DNA from: Holosporales bacterium
GTDB taxonomy: Bacteria; Pseudomonadota; Alphaproteobacteria; RUG11792
DNA: 25,783 bases
NCBI GenBank assembly: GCA_031267075.1
Contig: JAIRZU010000041.1
Coordinates: 1-25,783 of the forward strand
Direction: 5' to 3'
The notes under the pieces are model-generated. The model was not told where the DNA came from, did not search any database, and worked only from the letters and a program-made list of their open reading frames with translations. The translations under genes and the position numbers were made by a program. This document shows positions 1 through 6,209 of this stretch, piece after piece. How positions within the stretch are numbered: position 1 is the first letter of the stretch; every line of letters begins with the position of its first letter.

Positions 1-243
1 CTCCATGGCCTCAACATCGTTGGCCTCAAGAGACGTGGCTTTGCAGCGGATACGATAAGGGAGATGATGAGTGCATACAAGGACATGTTCGTGACTCCCG
101 GCGAATCCATTAACTTTACCGATAACCTCCAGCTGGTCCGCAGCAGATATGCCGGCCAGCAACACATCGAGGAAATCATAGACTTCATAGAGGCAGAGTC
201 GAGAAACCCAATCTGCACGACTGTCCCAAGCGATGAGCCCTAG
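1..243 (+). CDS. lpxA: LpxA C-terminus, UDP-N-acetylglucosamine acyltransferase (5' truncated by window)
   Basis: The first 80 codons in frame 1 end at TAG (241-243). They read as the end of the left-handed beta-helix and the C-terminal helical part of LpxA. The stretch LHGLNIVGLKRRGF matches the conserved E. coli segment GLNIEGLKRRGF, and it is followed by the usual helical tail ending in FIEAESRNPIC. LpxA adds the first acyl chain to UDP-GlcNAc in lipid A synthesis in the cytoplasm, so this bacterium probably still makes lipopolysaccharide. The start and the hexapeptide repeats lie outside the window. An IS5-type remnant begins within about 10 bp of the stop, but the C-terminus looks normal in length. 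Confidence 0.9.
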   Translation, partial: LHGLNIVGLKRRGFAADTIREMMSAYKDMFVTPGESINFTDNLQLVRSRYAGQQHIEEIIDFIEAESRNPICTTVPSDEP

Positions 244-251
244 CTATCTAG

Positions 252-494
252 AACTCCAAGCTCTCTGTAAAAGATATCCTCAAAAGAACTGTAGCAATCT
301 CAAAGAGAATCAAGGATGAGTGGGCTATCCTTGCAAAGAGGTGGATTGTAGCAGAGAACTTTTGCTTGGTTAAATCACTATAGGCGCTTGTCAAAAGACT
401 TTGAAATATCAATAAGCTCCTCTGAAAACATGGTTATGATCTCCCATGTTATGACCTTACTTAGGAGGTTTTAATCCTTGAAGACGGGTTCTAA
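252..494 (+). mobile_element. IS5-family element remnant: transposase C-terminus with one frameshift plus right end
   Basis: Frame 3 (252-351) reads VAISKRIKDEWAILAKRWIV. The frame then shifts by one base, and frame 1 (352-474) reads QRTFAWLNHYRRLSKDFE, then SENMVMISHVMTLLRRF and a stop. This is the C-terminal signature of IS5-family DDE transposases (RWVVERTFAWL, RRLSKDYE, LLRRL). Removing a single base (c) near 352 restores VERTFAWLN in one frame, so the visible part carries one inactivating insertion. The N-terminal part, with the first catalytic residues, is missing. TTGAAGACGGGTTCTAA at 478-494 follows the stop and is probably the right terminal repeat, because a near copy sits alone at 24486-24502. 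The family call is secure; the exact ends are inferred. Confidence 0.82.
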
Positions 495-570
495 ATGAGC
501 CAATTTCACCTAGCTGTCACCATCACAGGCTTACTCCGTGCCTCCTTCCACAAGCTCTAATCCTGGAGTG

Positions 571-1572
571 TTACGATGGAAGCCTACTCTTTGACGTCAT
601 ACTCACCTTATACGCTTTAGCTGATACTCTCAGGATGCTCCCACTGAAGCCGTAGCCGAATGGCATATTATCTTTCTCGTGACCGAAAAGAGAGCTCTTA
701 TAAACCGGAATCTTCAGGCGCTCTGCGAAGCATTTAAGAACATTACACACTCCAGCATCGCAACCGAAATTCCCAAGCACAACTGCGACAACACCAGTAA
801 AGCAGCCGGCATTAGCCATGTGGGTCAGCAATCTGTCTAGGTAGAATCCCTTCACATTCGTATCCTCCAGAAGGACGATTTTGCCTTTGGTCTCAATCTG
901 CCACTGCGTCCCTATCGTGGAAACTATACACGTCAAGTTGCCTCCGGTAATCTCACCACATATCTCTTTCGCAGCTGCAGCCTCCTTATTAAATGGAACA
1001 AGATCGTCGATTACAAAGCCATCGGTACGCCCGTGCAAGAAATCCAAAAGCGCCTTACATGATCTCTGAGATTTCGTACCGAGGGCAACCTCCCGCAGGC
1101 ATGGCCCATGTATGACAGTCCACCCATATTTCTGAAACATATGCAGGAGGAGAGGGGTGATGTCACTGTACCCTATCAGCACCTTCTTTGGAACGTCTGA
1201 GTAATCTTCCTTCACAATTGCTGGCATCAGTCTGTCAACGCCATACCCGCCGCGGAAAGCCCAGACAATCATCCACTTAGAGCGGAGGGCCCAATTCAGA
1301 GCCACAACTTTACTTTCTACATTTGCAAAGATCTGAGCATCAGACGTCCCAGTATTAATGGGAGTAATGGATCTCCCGACTGCGGCAGAAACGCTCTTCC
1401 ATACATGCGCTGAGTCCCCGCTAGACGGAGCTATCACTACTATTGAAAGCCCCGAGAGCGAGGGAGCATCAGCCGCAAACAACGACGTACCAAGTACCCC
1501 AACGGACAGCTTACTGATCAGCCTCGCAACAGCACGGCTTCTCCTTAAAGCATTTCCTATCCACATACTCAC
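571..1572 (-). CDS. Peptidase S66 family protein (LD-carboxypeptidase / MccF-like)
   Basis: This family of serine peptidases either removes the terminal D-Ala of murein tetrapeptides (LdcA) or cleaves peptide antibiotics (MccF). The family motifs are visible: IVVIAPSSG near the start of the domain, RGGYG, GYSDIT with the nucleophile Ser at about residue 136, HGP, LLEDTN with the Glu at about 236, and FGHEKDNMPFGYG with the His at about 298. The Ser-Glu-His triad is therefore intact. I chose the GTG at 1572 because AAAGGA lies about 7 bases upstream; ATG at 1566 is the alternative. About 40 residues precede the usual LdcA start and resemble a signal peptide (Arg-rich start, hydrophobic LSVGVLGTSLFAADA). 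Export is possible, but this segment also overlaps the upstream small gene, so its sequence is constrained by two frames. The symbol is left empty because LdcA and MccF cannot be separated by eye. Confidence 0.85.
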   Translation of the reverse strand: MSMWIGNALRRSRAVARLISKLSVGVLGTSLFAADAPSLSGLSIVVIAPSSGDSAHVWKSVSAAVGRSITPINTGTSDAQIFANVESKVVALNWALRSKWMIVWAFRGGYGVDRLMPAIVKEDYSDVPKKVLIGYSDITPLLLHMFQKYGWTVIHGPCLREVALGTKSQRSCKALLDFLHGRTDGFVIDDLVPFNKEAAAAKEICGEITGGNLTCIVSTIGTQWQIETKGKIVLLEDTNVKGFYLDRLLTHMANAGCFTGVVAVVLGNFGCDAGVCNVLKCFAERLKIPVYKSSLFGHEKDNMPFGYGFSGSILRVSAKAYKVSMTSKSRLPS

Positions 1573-1684
1573 TGTGCTTTCCTTTGTTAAAAGCTGCAAC
1601 CGGCCTGTAGTACCCCATCACGCGAGTCCACACTTCGCAGGCCGTCCTCTCCTCATCATTCAGTTTTTCTTCATTCATGCTCAT
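1511..1684 (-). CDS. Small NRDD-type protein, 57 aa (anaerobic ribonucleotide reductase-like)
   Basis: The start is ATG at 1684, with AAAAAGGAG seven bases upstream, and TAA is at 1511-1513. The protein contains CEVWTRVMGYYRPVAAFN, then KGKHSEYVDRKCF and a Cys cluster (PCCC). The pattern EVWTRVxGYxRPVxxFNxGK...ER/DRKxF is that of short proteins annotated as anaerobic ribonucleoside-triphosphate reductase (NRDD family). A full NrdD has about 600-700 residues including the glycyl-radical site; here only the short C-terminal-like unit is present, so it cannot be a reductase by itself. It may be an accessory or zinc-binding piece. The following S66 gene starts inside it, with about 62 bp of overlap in another frame, so the two are probably translationally coupled. 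The ORF and its RBS are clear; the role is unknown. Confidence 0.7.
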   Translation of the reverse strand: MSMNEEKLNDEERTACEVWTRVMGYYRPVAAFNKGKHSEYVDRKCFKEKPCCCEADQ

Positions 1685-1744
1685 CAGCATTCTCCTTTTT
1701 CAAACCAATTCAGTAGTACACAGTGTCGCTCAATCCCGCCTCCA

Positions 1745-1857
1745 ATGCAAATTCTTTTTACGCCCATGTTGAAAATAATTTCATCCGTTAACTAAATTTT
1801 AACCCTTCACATGCTAACCTACTTATAGAAATCTTTATCCTCTAAGGGGAGGAAAAC
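1745..1857 (+). promoter_or_regulatory. Upstream region of locus A, conserved with locus B
   Basis: About 110 bp before the locus A start codon align with the bases before locus B (23023-23132, other strand). The strongest identities are TTTTTACGCCCATGT and a 24-base identical block at 1785-1808 (starting CCGTTAACTAAATTTTAACC), followed by a purine-rich RBS (AAGGGGAGG). Conservation of non-coding bases between two loci whose proteins differ points to a shared promoter or operator, unless the duplication is very recent. Exact -35 and -10 boxes cannot be fixed by eye. Confidence 0.65.
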
Positions 1858-2788
1858 ATGAAAAGCAAATTGGTAGGTTTAATGGTAGCACTATGTGTTG
1901 TAGGCATGGCAGAAGTACACGGAAGCCGCGGAGTTCTAGAGAGAGAGAGAGAGAGAGAGTCCTGTAGTTGAGAGAACTGCAGACCCAGATACACTACCCG
2001 ATAGTGTCCCAGATACAACAATCATAGCACGAGCTATCTCGGGTACTAAATCTAGTACAGGTATGCACCTCTTCATAGAGAATATCTTTGAGCACACATT
2101 GGAAGAACTCAGGCATGATAAGGCAAGGAGTAGAGCATGCAAGTTGTTAGACTGGGTACTGTGTCCCGATAAACTCAGGTCTATCATGGTAGAAATAATG
2201 ATACCGGATATGCTGGATGTGAGCAAGAAGGGAGAAAACGAGAGATGGATCAAGGCCAGCAGCGAACACCAGAGCGAGAACGGAAATACGGCTACCGATA
2301 CATACTTTCCTGTCAGGCCCAGAGTAACTAGACTGGCGGTCGTAACCGAGGATGCAAGCGGACAAGAGACATACCTGTATACGCACCTACAAGGTGCCTA
2401 CGCGCTGGAGATAAGCGGGACAGCGAGCACTAAAGCACTTATACAAGACTGCATGAATATGGATGAGGAAGATAGTTGGCTGATGCCGTGTGCGAACGTG
2501 ACTCTGAGTCCGACGAAGCAGTCCATCACTGACCAATTGAGCAGTGCCAATGTCACAGCCATAGAGATTAGTGTGGCAACGGGAGGGCCACTGGCCGCAG
2601 CATGTACGCTACTACCGGGGTACCTTATAGACCCCATGGAAATACGAATGCCATACGAATACCAGAGCATTGTGTCACCAAAAGCCTCGAGAGGATCCCC
2701 AGCGCCAGGCTCCATAAACAGAGTGATAAGCAAGGGGGCGTACTTCATGGAGGAGCTCGATAGCGGAGTAAGTGGAGTGCACGGATAA
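1858..2788 (+). CDS. Locus A: exported protein interrupted at a (GA)10 tract (putative phase-variable gene)
   Basis: ATG at 1858 follows GGGGAGG at good spacing and encodes a signal peptide (MKSKLVGLMVALCVVGMAEVHG). The frame then runs through (GA)10 as Glu-Arg repeats and stops at TGA 1969-1971. The long frame opens exactly at the tract (its upstream TAG is at 1937-1939), reads SPVVERTADPDT and continues to TAA at 2786-2788. Adding one GA unit (or losing two) would give one protein of about 310 residues. The body is unrecognised, has no transmembrane segment and contains several Cys (CKLLDWVLC, QDCM, PCAN). An internal ATG at 2063 could start a 241-residue protein without a signal peptide, but no good RBS is visible. 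The first 40 or so codons match locus B closely; the rest does not. It may be a phase-off gene, a gene read by ribosomal or polymerase slippage, or a pseudogene. Confidence 0.7.
1939..1958 (+). repeat. (GA)10 dinucleotide tract inside locus A
   Basis: Ten perfect GA units follow CTA at 1936-1938 and are followed by GT. Any unit gain or loss changes the frame, and all frames of the tract read Glu-Arg or Arg-Glu without stops. The tract lies just after the signal-peptide codons, as in known contingency loci. Ten units leave the gene out of frame; 8 or 11 would place it in frame. Confidence 0.95.
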
Positions 2789-2821
2789 CACAACACAAGC
2801 TCAACACCCAAGAAGCGCCAC

Positions 2822-2845
2822 CGCCACCGCCTCGGTGGCGTTTCT
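2822..2845 (+). terminator. Terminator-like hairpin after locus A
   Basis: CGCCACCG pairs with CGGTGGCG around a three-base loop (CCT), an 8-bp G+C-rich stem, and is followed by TTTCT. It lies 34 bp after the locus A stop and about 60 bp before the tRNA promoter, so it probably separates the two transcription units. The U-tract is short. Confidence 0.6.
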
Positions 2846-2907
2846 ACAGCTAACCACATGAGCCCGCATAAAAACAATCATTCCCTATGGTAATGGCAGC
2901 GGAGGTA

Positions 2908-2916
2908 TGTTACAAT
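2908..2916 (+). promoter_or_regulatory. Extended -10 promoter element for tRNA-Trp/secE
   Basis: TGTTACAAT fits an extended -10 (TGn plus TACAAT) 17 bases before the mature tRNA end. No good -35 is seen at 17 bp, as is common for extended -10 promoters. It is the only promoter-like sequence between the hairpin at 2822 and the tRNA. Confidence 0.45.
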
Positions 2917-2932
2917 GCTCCGGGTGAAGAGT

Positions 2933-3009
2933 AGGAGTGTAGCTCAATTTGGTAGAGTTCCGGTCTCCAAAACCGGCGGTTGGGGGTTCGAGCCCCTCCA
3001 CTCCTGCCA
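2933..3009 (+). tRNA. tRNA-Trp (anticodon CCA)
   Basis: This is a complete cloverleaf. The acceptor stem AGGAGTG pairs with CACTCCT, the D arm is followed by the anticodon stem CCGGT/ACCGG, and the loop CTCCAAA carries CCA at 2967-2969. The T arm has GGTTCGA. The discriminator is G and the 3' CCA is encoded. tRNA-Trp directly before secE is a common arrangement in bacteria, and the tRNA is probably processed from the secE-nusG transcript. Confidence 0.96.
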
Positions 3010-3032
3010 CTGTTGAGTTAGAGTGTGTGCTT

Positions 3033-3236
3033 ATGGCGTCTGGGTCTGTTATCGGGAGGTTTTTCTCATTCATAGCGGATGTGCGTAATGAGATTGATAA
3101 AGTGACTTGGCCCTCTAGGAAAGAGGTGATCATAACGACTATCGTGGTCTTTGTCATCGCGCTGATCGCGTCTCTGTTTTTCGCGCTCGTCGACACGGCA
3201 TGGTATAAGATTGTTCATTCGATAATTGGTAAGTGA
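3033..3236 (+). CDS. secE: Preprotein translocase subunit SecE
   Basis: A 67-residue single-span SecE of the short type found in Alphaproteobacteria. The amphipathic helix and conserved element VRNEIDKVTWPSRKEV (about residues 17-32) precede one transmembrane helix (TTIVVFVIALIASLFFALVD). SecE clamps the SecY channel in the inner membrane, and the many exported proteins in this window depend on that channel. The frame is open further back through the tRNA gene, but ATG 3033 is chosen because it gives the family's normal length. There is no strong RBS (only GAG-rich bases upstream). The stop overlaps the nusG start as TGATG. Confidence 0.95.
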   Translation: MASGSVIGRFFSFIADVRNEIDKVTWPSRKEVIITTIVVFVIALIASLFFALVDTAWYKIVHSIIGK

Positions 3237-3769
3237 TGCAGAAGGCACGGTGGTACATAGTTCATGTTTACTCTGGCTCTGAGAGCAAGGTCGCTCAGGC
3301 GATATTGAGCTCAGCCGAGAAGAAGGGCCTCAGGAACTACTTCGAGGAGATACTAATCCCGACAGAGGAGGTCGTTGAGATCAAAGGCGGCGAGAAGGTC
3401 AATGTCAATAAGAAGTACTTCCCAGGGTATATCCTCATTAGAATGGTTATGAACGATGATGCCGGCTGCCTGGTAAGGGAGATCCCGAGAGTCTCCGGAT
3501 TCCTCGGAACAAAGGGTCATCCAACACCAATCAGCGACCAAGAAGTAGTTAAGATTATGAAGCAGGTCAAGGAGTCGAGTGAAGCACCAAGGAGCACGAT
3601 TACCTACGATGTCGGAGATCAGGTGAGGGTCACAGATGGGCCGTTTGCTTCATTCTCCGGATTTGTTGAAGAGGTGGAGGATGACAAGCAAAGGTTGAAG
3701 GTATCTGTTATGATATTTGGTAGGGCGACGCCAGTCACATTGGAGTATGTGCAAGTCGCTAAGGTATGA
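3236..3769 (+). CDS. nusG: Transcription termination/antitermination factor NusG
   Basis: A 177-residue protein of normal length with an N-terminal NGN domain (ARWYIVHVYSGSESKVA, then the KYFPGYILIRM motif) and a C-terminal KOW domain (VGDQVRVTDGPFASFSGFVEEV). NusG binds the RNA polymerase clamp and links it to Rho or the ribosome. The ATG overlaps the secE stop by one base (TGATG), so translation is coupled. A GTG one codon earlier is in frame but less likely. secE and nusG form one operon here. Confidence 0.96.
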   Translation: MQKARWYIVHVYSGSESKVAQAILSSAEKKGLRNYFEEILIPTEEVVEIKGGEKVNVNKKYFPGYILIRMVMNDDAGCLVREIPRVSGFLGTKGHPTPISDQEVVKIMKQVKESSEAPRSTITYDVGDQVRVTDGPFASFSGFVEEVEDDKQRLKVSVMIFGRATPVTLEYVQVAKV

Positions 3770-3848
3770 AGGTCCTGTGGGAGATTTGGTCATTTGATCG
3801 TTGTGCACCACGGGTTTGTTGTTGTCGTGTTTTAGTTAGGAGAGTAAA

Positions 3849-4283
3849 ATGGCAAAGAAGATTGTGGGATATGTGAAGCTGCAGATCCCAGCTGGGAAGG
3901 CGAATCCATCGCCACCGATCGGGCCGGCGCTAGCTCAGAAGGGTCTCAACATTATGGAGTTCTGTAAGGACTTCAATGCTAAGACCCAGTCGATGGAACC
4001 TGGAATGCCAGTTCCAGTTGTCATCACGGCATACGTCGATAAGAGCTTCTCGTTCGAAATGAAGACCCCGCCTGTAACGTACTACATAAAGAAGGCAGCG
4101 CAGATCACGAGTGGCTCACAGAAAACAGGCATCACCGCCCCAGTAGCAAAGATCAAGATGTCGCAGGTAGAGGAGATAGCGAAGCAGAAAATGATAGACA
4201 TGAATGCCCATGATGTCGAGGCAGCCGGCCGTATGATCATAGGCTCCGCTAAGTCTATGGGCGTCGAAGTAGTGGAGGGCTGA
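3849..4283 (+). CDS. rplK: 50S ribosomal protein L11
   Basis: 144 residues, full length. The N-terminal domain has VKLQIPAGKANPSPPIGPALAQKGLNIMEFC with the proline-rich hinge, and the C-terminal domain ends in GSAKSMGVEVV. L11 binds the GTPase-associated centre of 23S rRNA and is the site of stringent-response sensing by RelA. RBS AGGAG lies upstream. rplA follows after 7 bp, the universal rplK-rplA pair. Confidence 0.97.
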   Translation: MAKKIVGYVKLQIPAGKANPSPPIGPALAQKGLNIMEFCKDFNAKTQSMEPGMPVPVVITAYVDKSFSFEMKTPPVTYYIKKAAQITSGSQKTGITAPVAKIKMSQVEEIAKQKMIDMNAHDVEAAGRMIIGSAKSMGVEVVEG

Positions 4284-4290
4284 TAGTATT

Positions 4291-4974
4291 ATGGCACGTA
4301 TTGGGAAGCGCTTGAAAGCCGCTAGGAAGGATCTGAATTTCGATGCAGTACGCACGTTGGAAGACGCCATAGCGATCATCAAGAAAACCGCAACTGCGAA
4401 GTTCGATGAGACCGTGGAAATCAGCATCATGCTTGGAATTGACCCTACGAAACAGGACCAGATGATAAGGGGTGTCGTATCTCTTCCAAATGGTACTGGG
4501 AAAACATATAGGGTGGCTGTGTTCGCTAAGGACCAGAAGGCTGAGGAAGCCAAGGCAGCAGGAGCCGAAGTCGTTGGTGCAGAGGATCTAGTCGAGATGA
4601 TACAGAAAGGCAATGTGCCATTCGATCGATGCATCGCCACTCCAGATATGATGGTGCTAGTCGGGAAGGTCGGTAAGATCCTAGGCCCAAAAGGACTCAT
4701 GCCGAATCCGAAGCTTGGCACAGTGACTACTGATGTAGCAACTGCAATCCGCAACATCAAAGGAGGCCAGATAGAATATAGAACCGAGAAGGGTGGGATT
4801 GTGCATGCCGGCCTCGGGAAGGTAAGTTTCTCTGATGCTGCTATAGCTGAGAATGTGAGGGCTCTTCTTGATGCGGTCACGAAGGCGAAGCCCGTCAGCG
4901 CAAAGGGCACATATCTGAAGAAGGTAACATTAAGTTCAACGATGGGGGTTGGCATTGCTTTCTCAGTGGATTAG
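4291..4974 (+). CDS. rplA: 50S ribosomal protein L1
   Basis: 227 residues, normal length. Typical L1 segments are seen: FDETVEISIMLGIDP, RGVVSLPNGTGK, the central domain with GAEDLVEMIQKG, and GKVGKILGPKGLMPNPKLGT. L1 forms the mobile stalk near the ribosomal E site and can repress its own operon by binding the mRNA leader. It is cotranscribed with rplK. Confidence 0.97.
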   Translation: MARIGKRLKAARKDLNFDAVRTLEDAIAIIKKTATAKFDETVEISIMLGIDPTKQDQMIRGVVSLPNGTGKTYRVAVFAKDQKAEEAKAAGAEVVGAEDLVEMIQKGNVPFDRCIATPDMMVLVGKVGKILGPKGLMPNPKLGTVTTDVATAIRNIKGGQIEYRTEKGGIVHAGLGKVSFSDAAIAENVRALLDAVTKAKPVSAKGTYLKKVTLSSTMGVGIAFSVD

Positions 4975-5181
4975 GAAAAGTTTTGTCGTACCGGGATTGC
5001 TTAGGTGTCCTGGTGCGGTGAAGGAACGCTTGATCGATAAATCAGGCGTTGTCGAAGACTGCAGGTTCCGTGTTGCCGCGTGGCTACATGGATTAAGATC
5101 CATCATGTTGATTCCTGCAATAGACAGAAGTGGTGTTTTATACTCCTTCTGTGGATTGGATGAAGGTTAAGGAGGATAGGT
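4975..5181 (+). promoter_or_regulatory. rplJ leader with two perfect hairpins (candidate L10-type autoregulatory region)
   Basis: 207 bp without a gene. AACGCTTGAT (5025-5034) pairs fully with ATCAGGCGTT (5041-5050, one G-U) around a six-base loop. ATGGAT (5088-5093) pairs with ATCCAT (5098-5103) around TAAG. Long structured leaders upstream of rplJ are where the L10-(L7/L12) complex represses translation in many bacteria. I see structure in the right place but did not match a defined consensus. Confidence 0.5.
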
Positions 5182-5691
5182 ATGAAAAGACAGGAAAAAG
5201 AAGCTTTCGTATCGGATATCCGAGGTAAGTTACTGGACGCTTCAGTTGTTATTGCAGTCAGCAGAGCTGCTGGAATTACGGTTGAGGAGATAACGAAGTT
5301 TCGCAAGGATATGAAGGCGGCTGATTCGAACTTCAAGGTTCTAAAGAATACGCTGGCGCGCTTGGCAATCAAGGATTCCCACCTCTCTTCGATATCTGAT
5401 TATTTCGATGGGCCAACTGCGTTGGCATATTCGGATAATCCAGTTGGAATGGCGAAAGCCATATCGGAGTTTGCGAAGGAAAGTAAGAAGGTCGAGGTTC
5501 TATGTGGAGTGATGGATGGGAATGTAATATCTGTCGATACGATTAAGGTGTTGGCGGCCCTACCATCGCTAGATGAGTTGCGTGCTAGGATAGTCGGGCT
5601 GCTAACTGCGGCGGCGACTAAGATCGTTAGAACCATTAAGGAACCATCGGCAAGGGTGGCGAGAGTGATCGCTGCGCAGAGTCAGGGTTAA
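5182..5691 (+). CDS. rplJ: 50S ribosomal protein L10
   Basis: 169 residues, full length. It has the N-terminal rRNA-binding domain (FRKDMKAADSNFKVLKNTLARLA is recognisable as the conserved core, about residues 41-63) and a C-terminal helix (ATKIVRTIKEPSARVARVIAA) that carries the L7/L12 dimers. The strong RBS AAGGAGG sits 6 bases before ATG. The long structured leader before it suggests translational feedback. Confidence 0.97.
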   Translation: MKRQEKEAFVSDIRGKLLDASVVIAVSRAAGITVEEITKFRKDMKAADSNFKVLKNTLARLAIKDSHLSSISDYFDGPTALAYSDNPVGMAKAISEFAKESKKVEVLCGVMDGNVISVDTIKVLAALPSLDELRARIVGLLTAAATKIVRTIKEPSARVARVIAAQSQG

Positions 5692-5695
5692 GAGA

Positions 5696-5718
5696 AGGAC
5701 ATAGGTGTCCTATTTTTT
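5696..5718 (+). terminator. Attenuator-like hairpin between rplJ and rplL
   Basis: AGGACA pairs with TGTCCT around TAGG and is followed by A and six T (5713-5718), then more T. The shape is that of a weak intrinsic terminator, placed four bases after the rplJ stop and upstream of the rplL RBS. L7/L12 is needed in several copies per ribosome, so a full stop here would be odd. It may be a pause, a processing site or 3'-end protection. Confidence 0.5.
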
Positions 5719-5740
5719 GTTTTTGAAAGGAGTATAGAAA

Positions 5741-6118
5741 ATGGCGGAATTAGAAAAGATTGTTGAGGAGCTGTCGAAACTGACTGTGCTAGAGGCAGCG
5801 GAGTTATCTAAGATGTTGGAGGAGAAATGGGGAGTTAGCGCTACTGCTGTAGCAGCGGTGGCCGCTGGTCCAGCCGCAGGTGGAGCTGCCCCAGTCGAAG
5901 AAAAGACTGAGTTTGAGGTTGAGCTAACGGATGCTGGAGCTAGTAAGATCAATGTCATCAAGGAGGTACGCGCAATCGATCCTAACCTCGGTTTGAAGGA
6001 AGCGAAGGATCTAGTTGAGGGTGCCCCAAAGACTGTGAAGGCTGGCCTCAACAAGGAGGATGCCGAGAAAATCAAGAAGCAGCTAGAAGCGGTAGGAGCA
6101 AAAGTTACAGTAAAGTGA
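5741..6118 (+). CDS. rplL: 50S ribosomal protein L7/L12
   Basis: 125 residues. The N-terminal dimerisation helix pair (IVEELSKLTVLEAAELSKMLEEKW) is followed by an Ala/Gly/Pro-rich hinge (about residues 38-52) and the conserved C-terminal domain that recruits translation factors (INVIKEVRAIDPNLGLKEAK, then VEGAPKTVKAGLNKEDAEKI). RBS AAAGGAG lies upstream. It is the fourth ribosomal gene of the cluster. Confidence 0.97.
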   Translation: MAELEKIVEELSKLTVLEAAELSKMLEEKWGVSATAVAAVAAGPAAGGAAPVEEKTEFEVELTDAGASKINVIKEVRAIDPNLGLKEAKDLVEGAPKTVKAGLNKEDAEKIKKQLEAVGAKVTVK

Positions 6119-6137
6119 TCTATGAAATAGAAATTAA

Positions 6138-6169
6138 AAGGCGGGCAGCCACAGGCGGCTGCCCGCCTT
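6138..6169 (+). terminator. Strong hairpin (attenuator/processing site) between rplL and rpoB
   Basis: GGCGGGCAGCC (6140-6150) pairs perfectly with GGCTGCCCGCC (6157-6167) around ACAGGC, extended by two A-T pairs. No long T-run follows. Partial terminators and RNase III sites are known between rplL and rpoB in other bacteria, where they lower polymerase relative to ribosomal protein output. The same role is likely here. Confidence 0.65.
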
Positions 6170-6209
6170 CAAGCTGTTCTGTGCAATTGTTATAAATAAA
6201 GGGTTCAGT

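Noticed and set aside
1358..1795. 145-codon plus-strand frame opposite the S66 and NRDD-type genes
   Set aside because: Antisense to two genes with recognisable motifs and good ribosome binding sites.
1939..1958. GA tract considered purely as a sequencing error
   Set aside because: Two separate loci show the same architecture and the same frame offset with different tract lengths; an error in one would not explain both. It still deserves a read-level check.
4116..4955. A 279-codon open frame on the minus strand opposite rplK/rplA
   Set aside because: It is antisense to conserved ribosomal genes, has no family features, and arises from their codon bias.
4949..5170. 73-codon plus-strand frame between rplA and rplJ
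   Set aside because: It overlaps the end of rplA and covers the structured leader; no RBS or similarity. The leader interpretation fits better.
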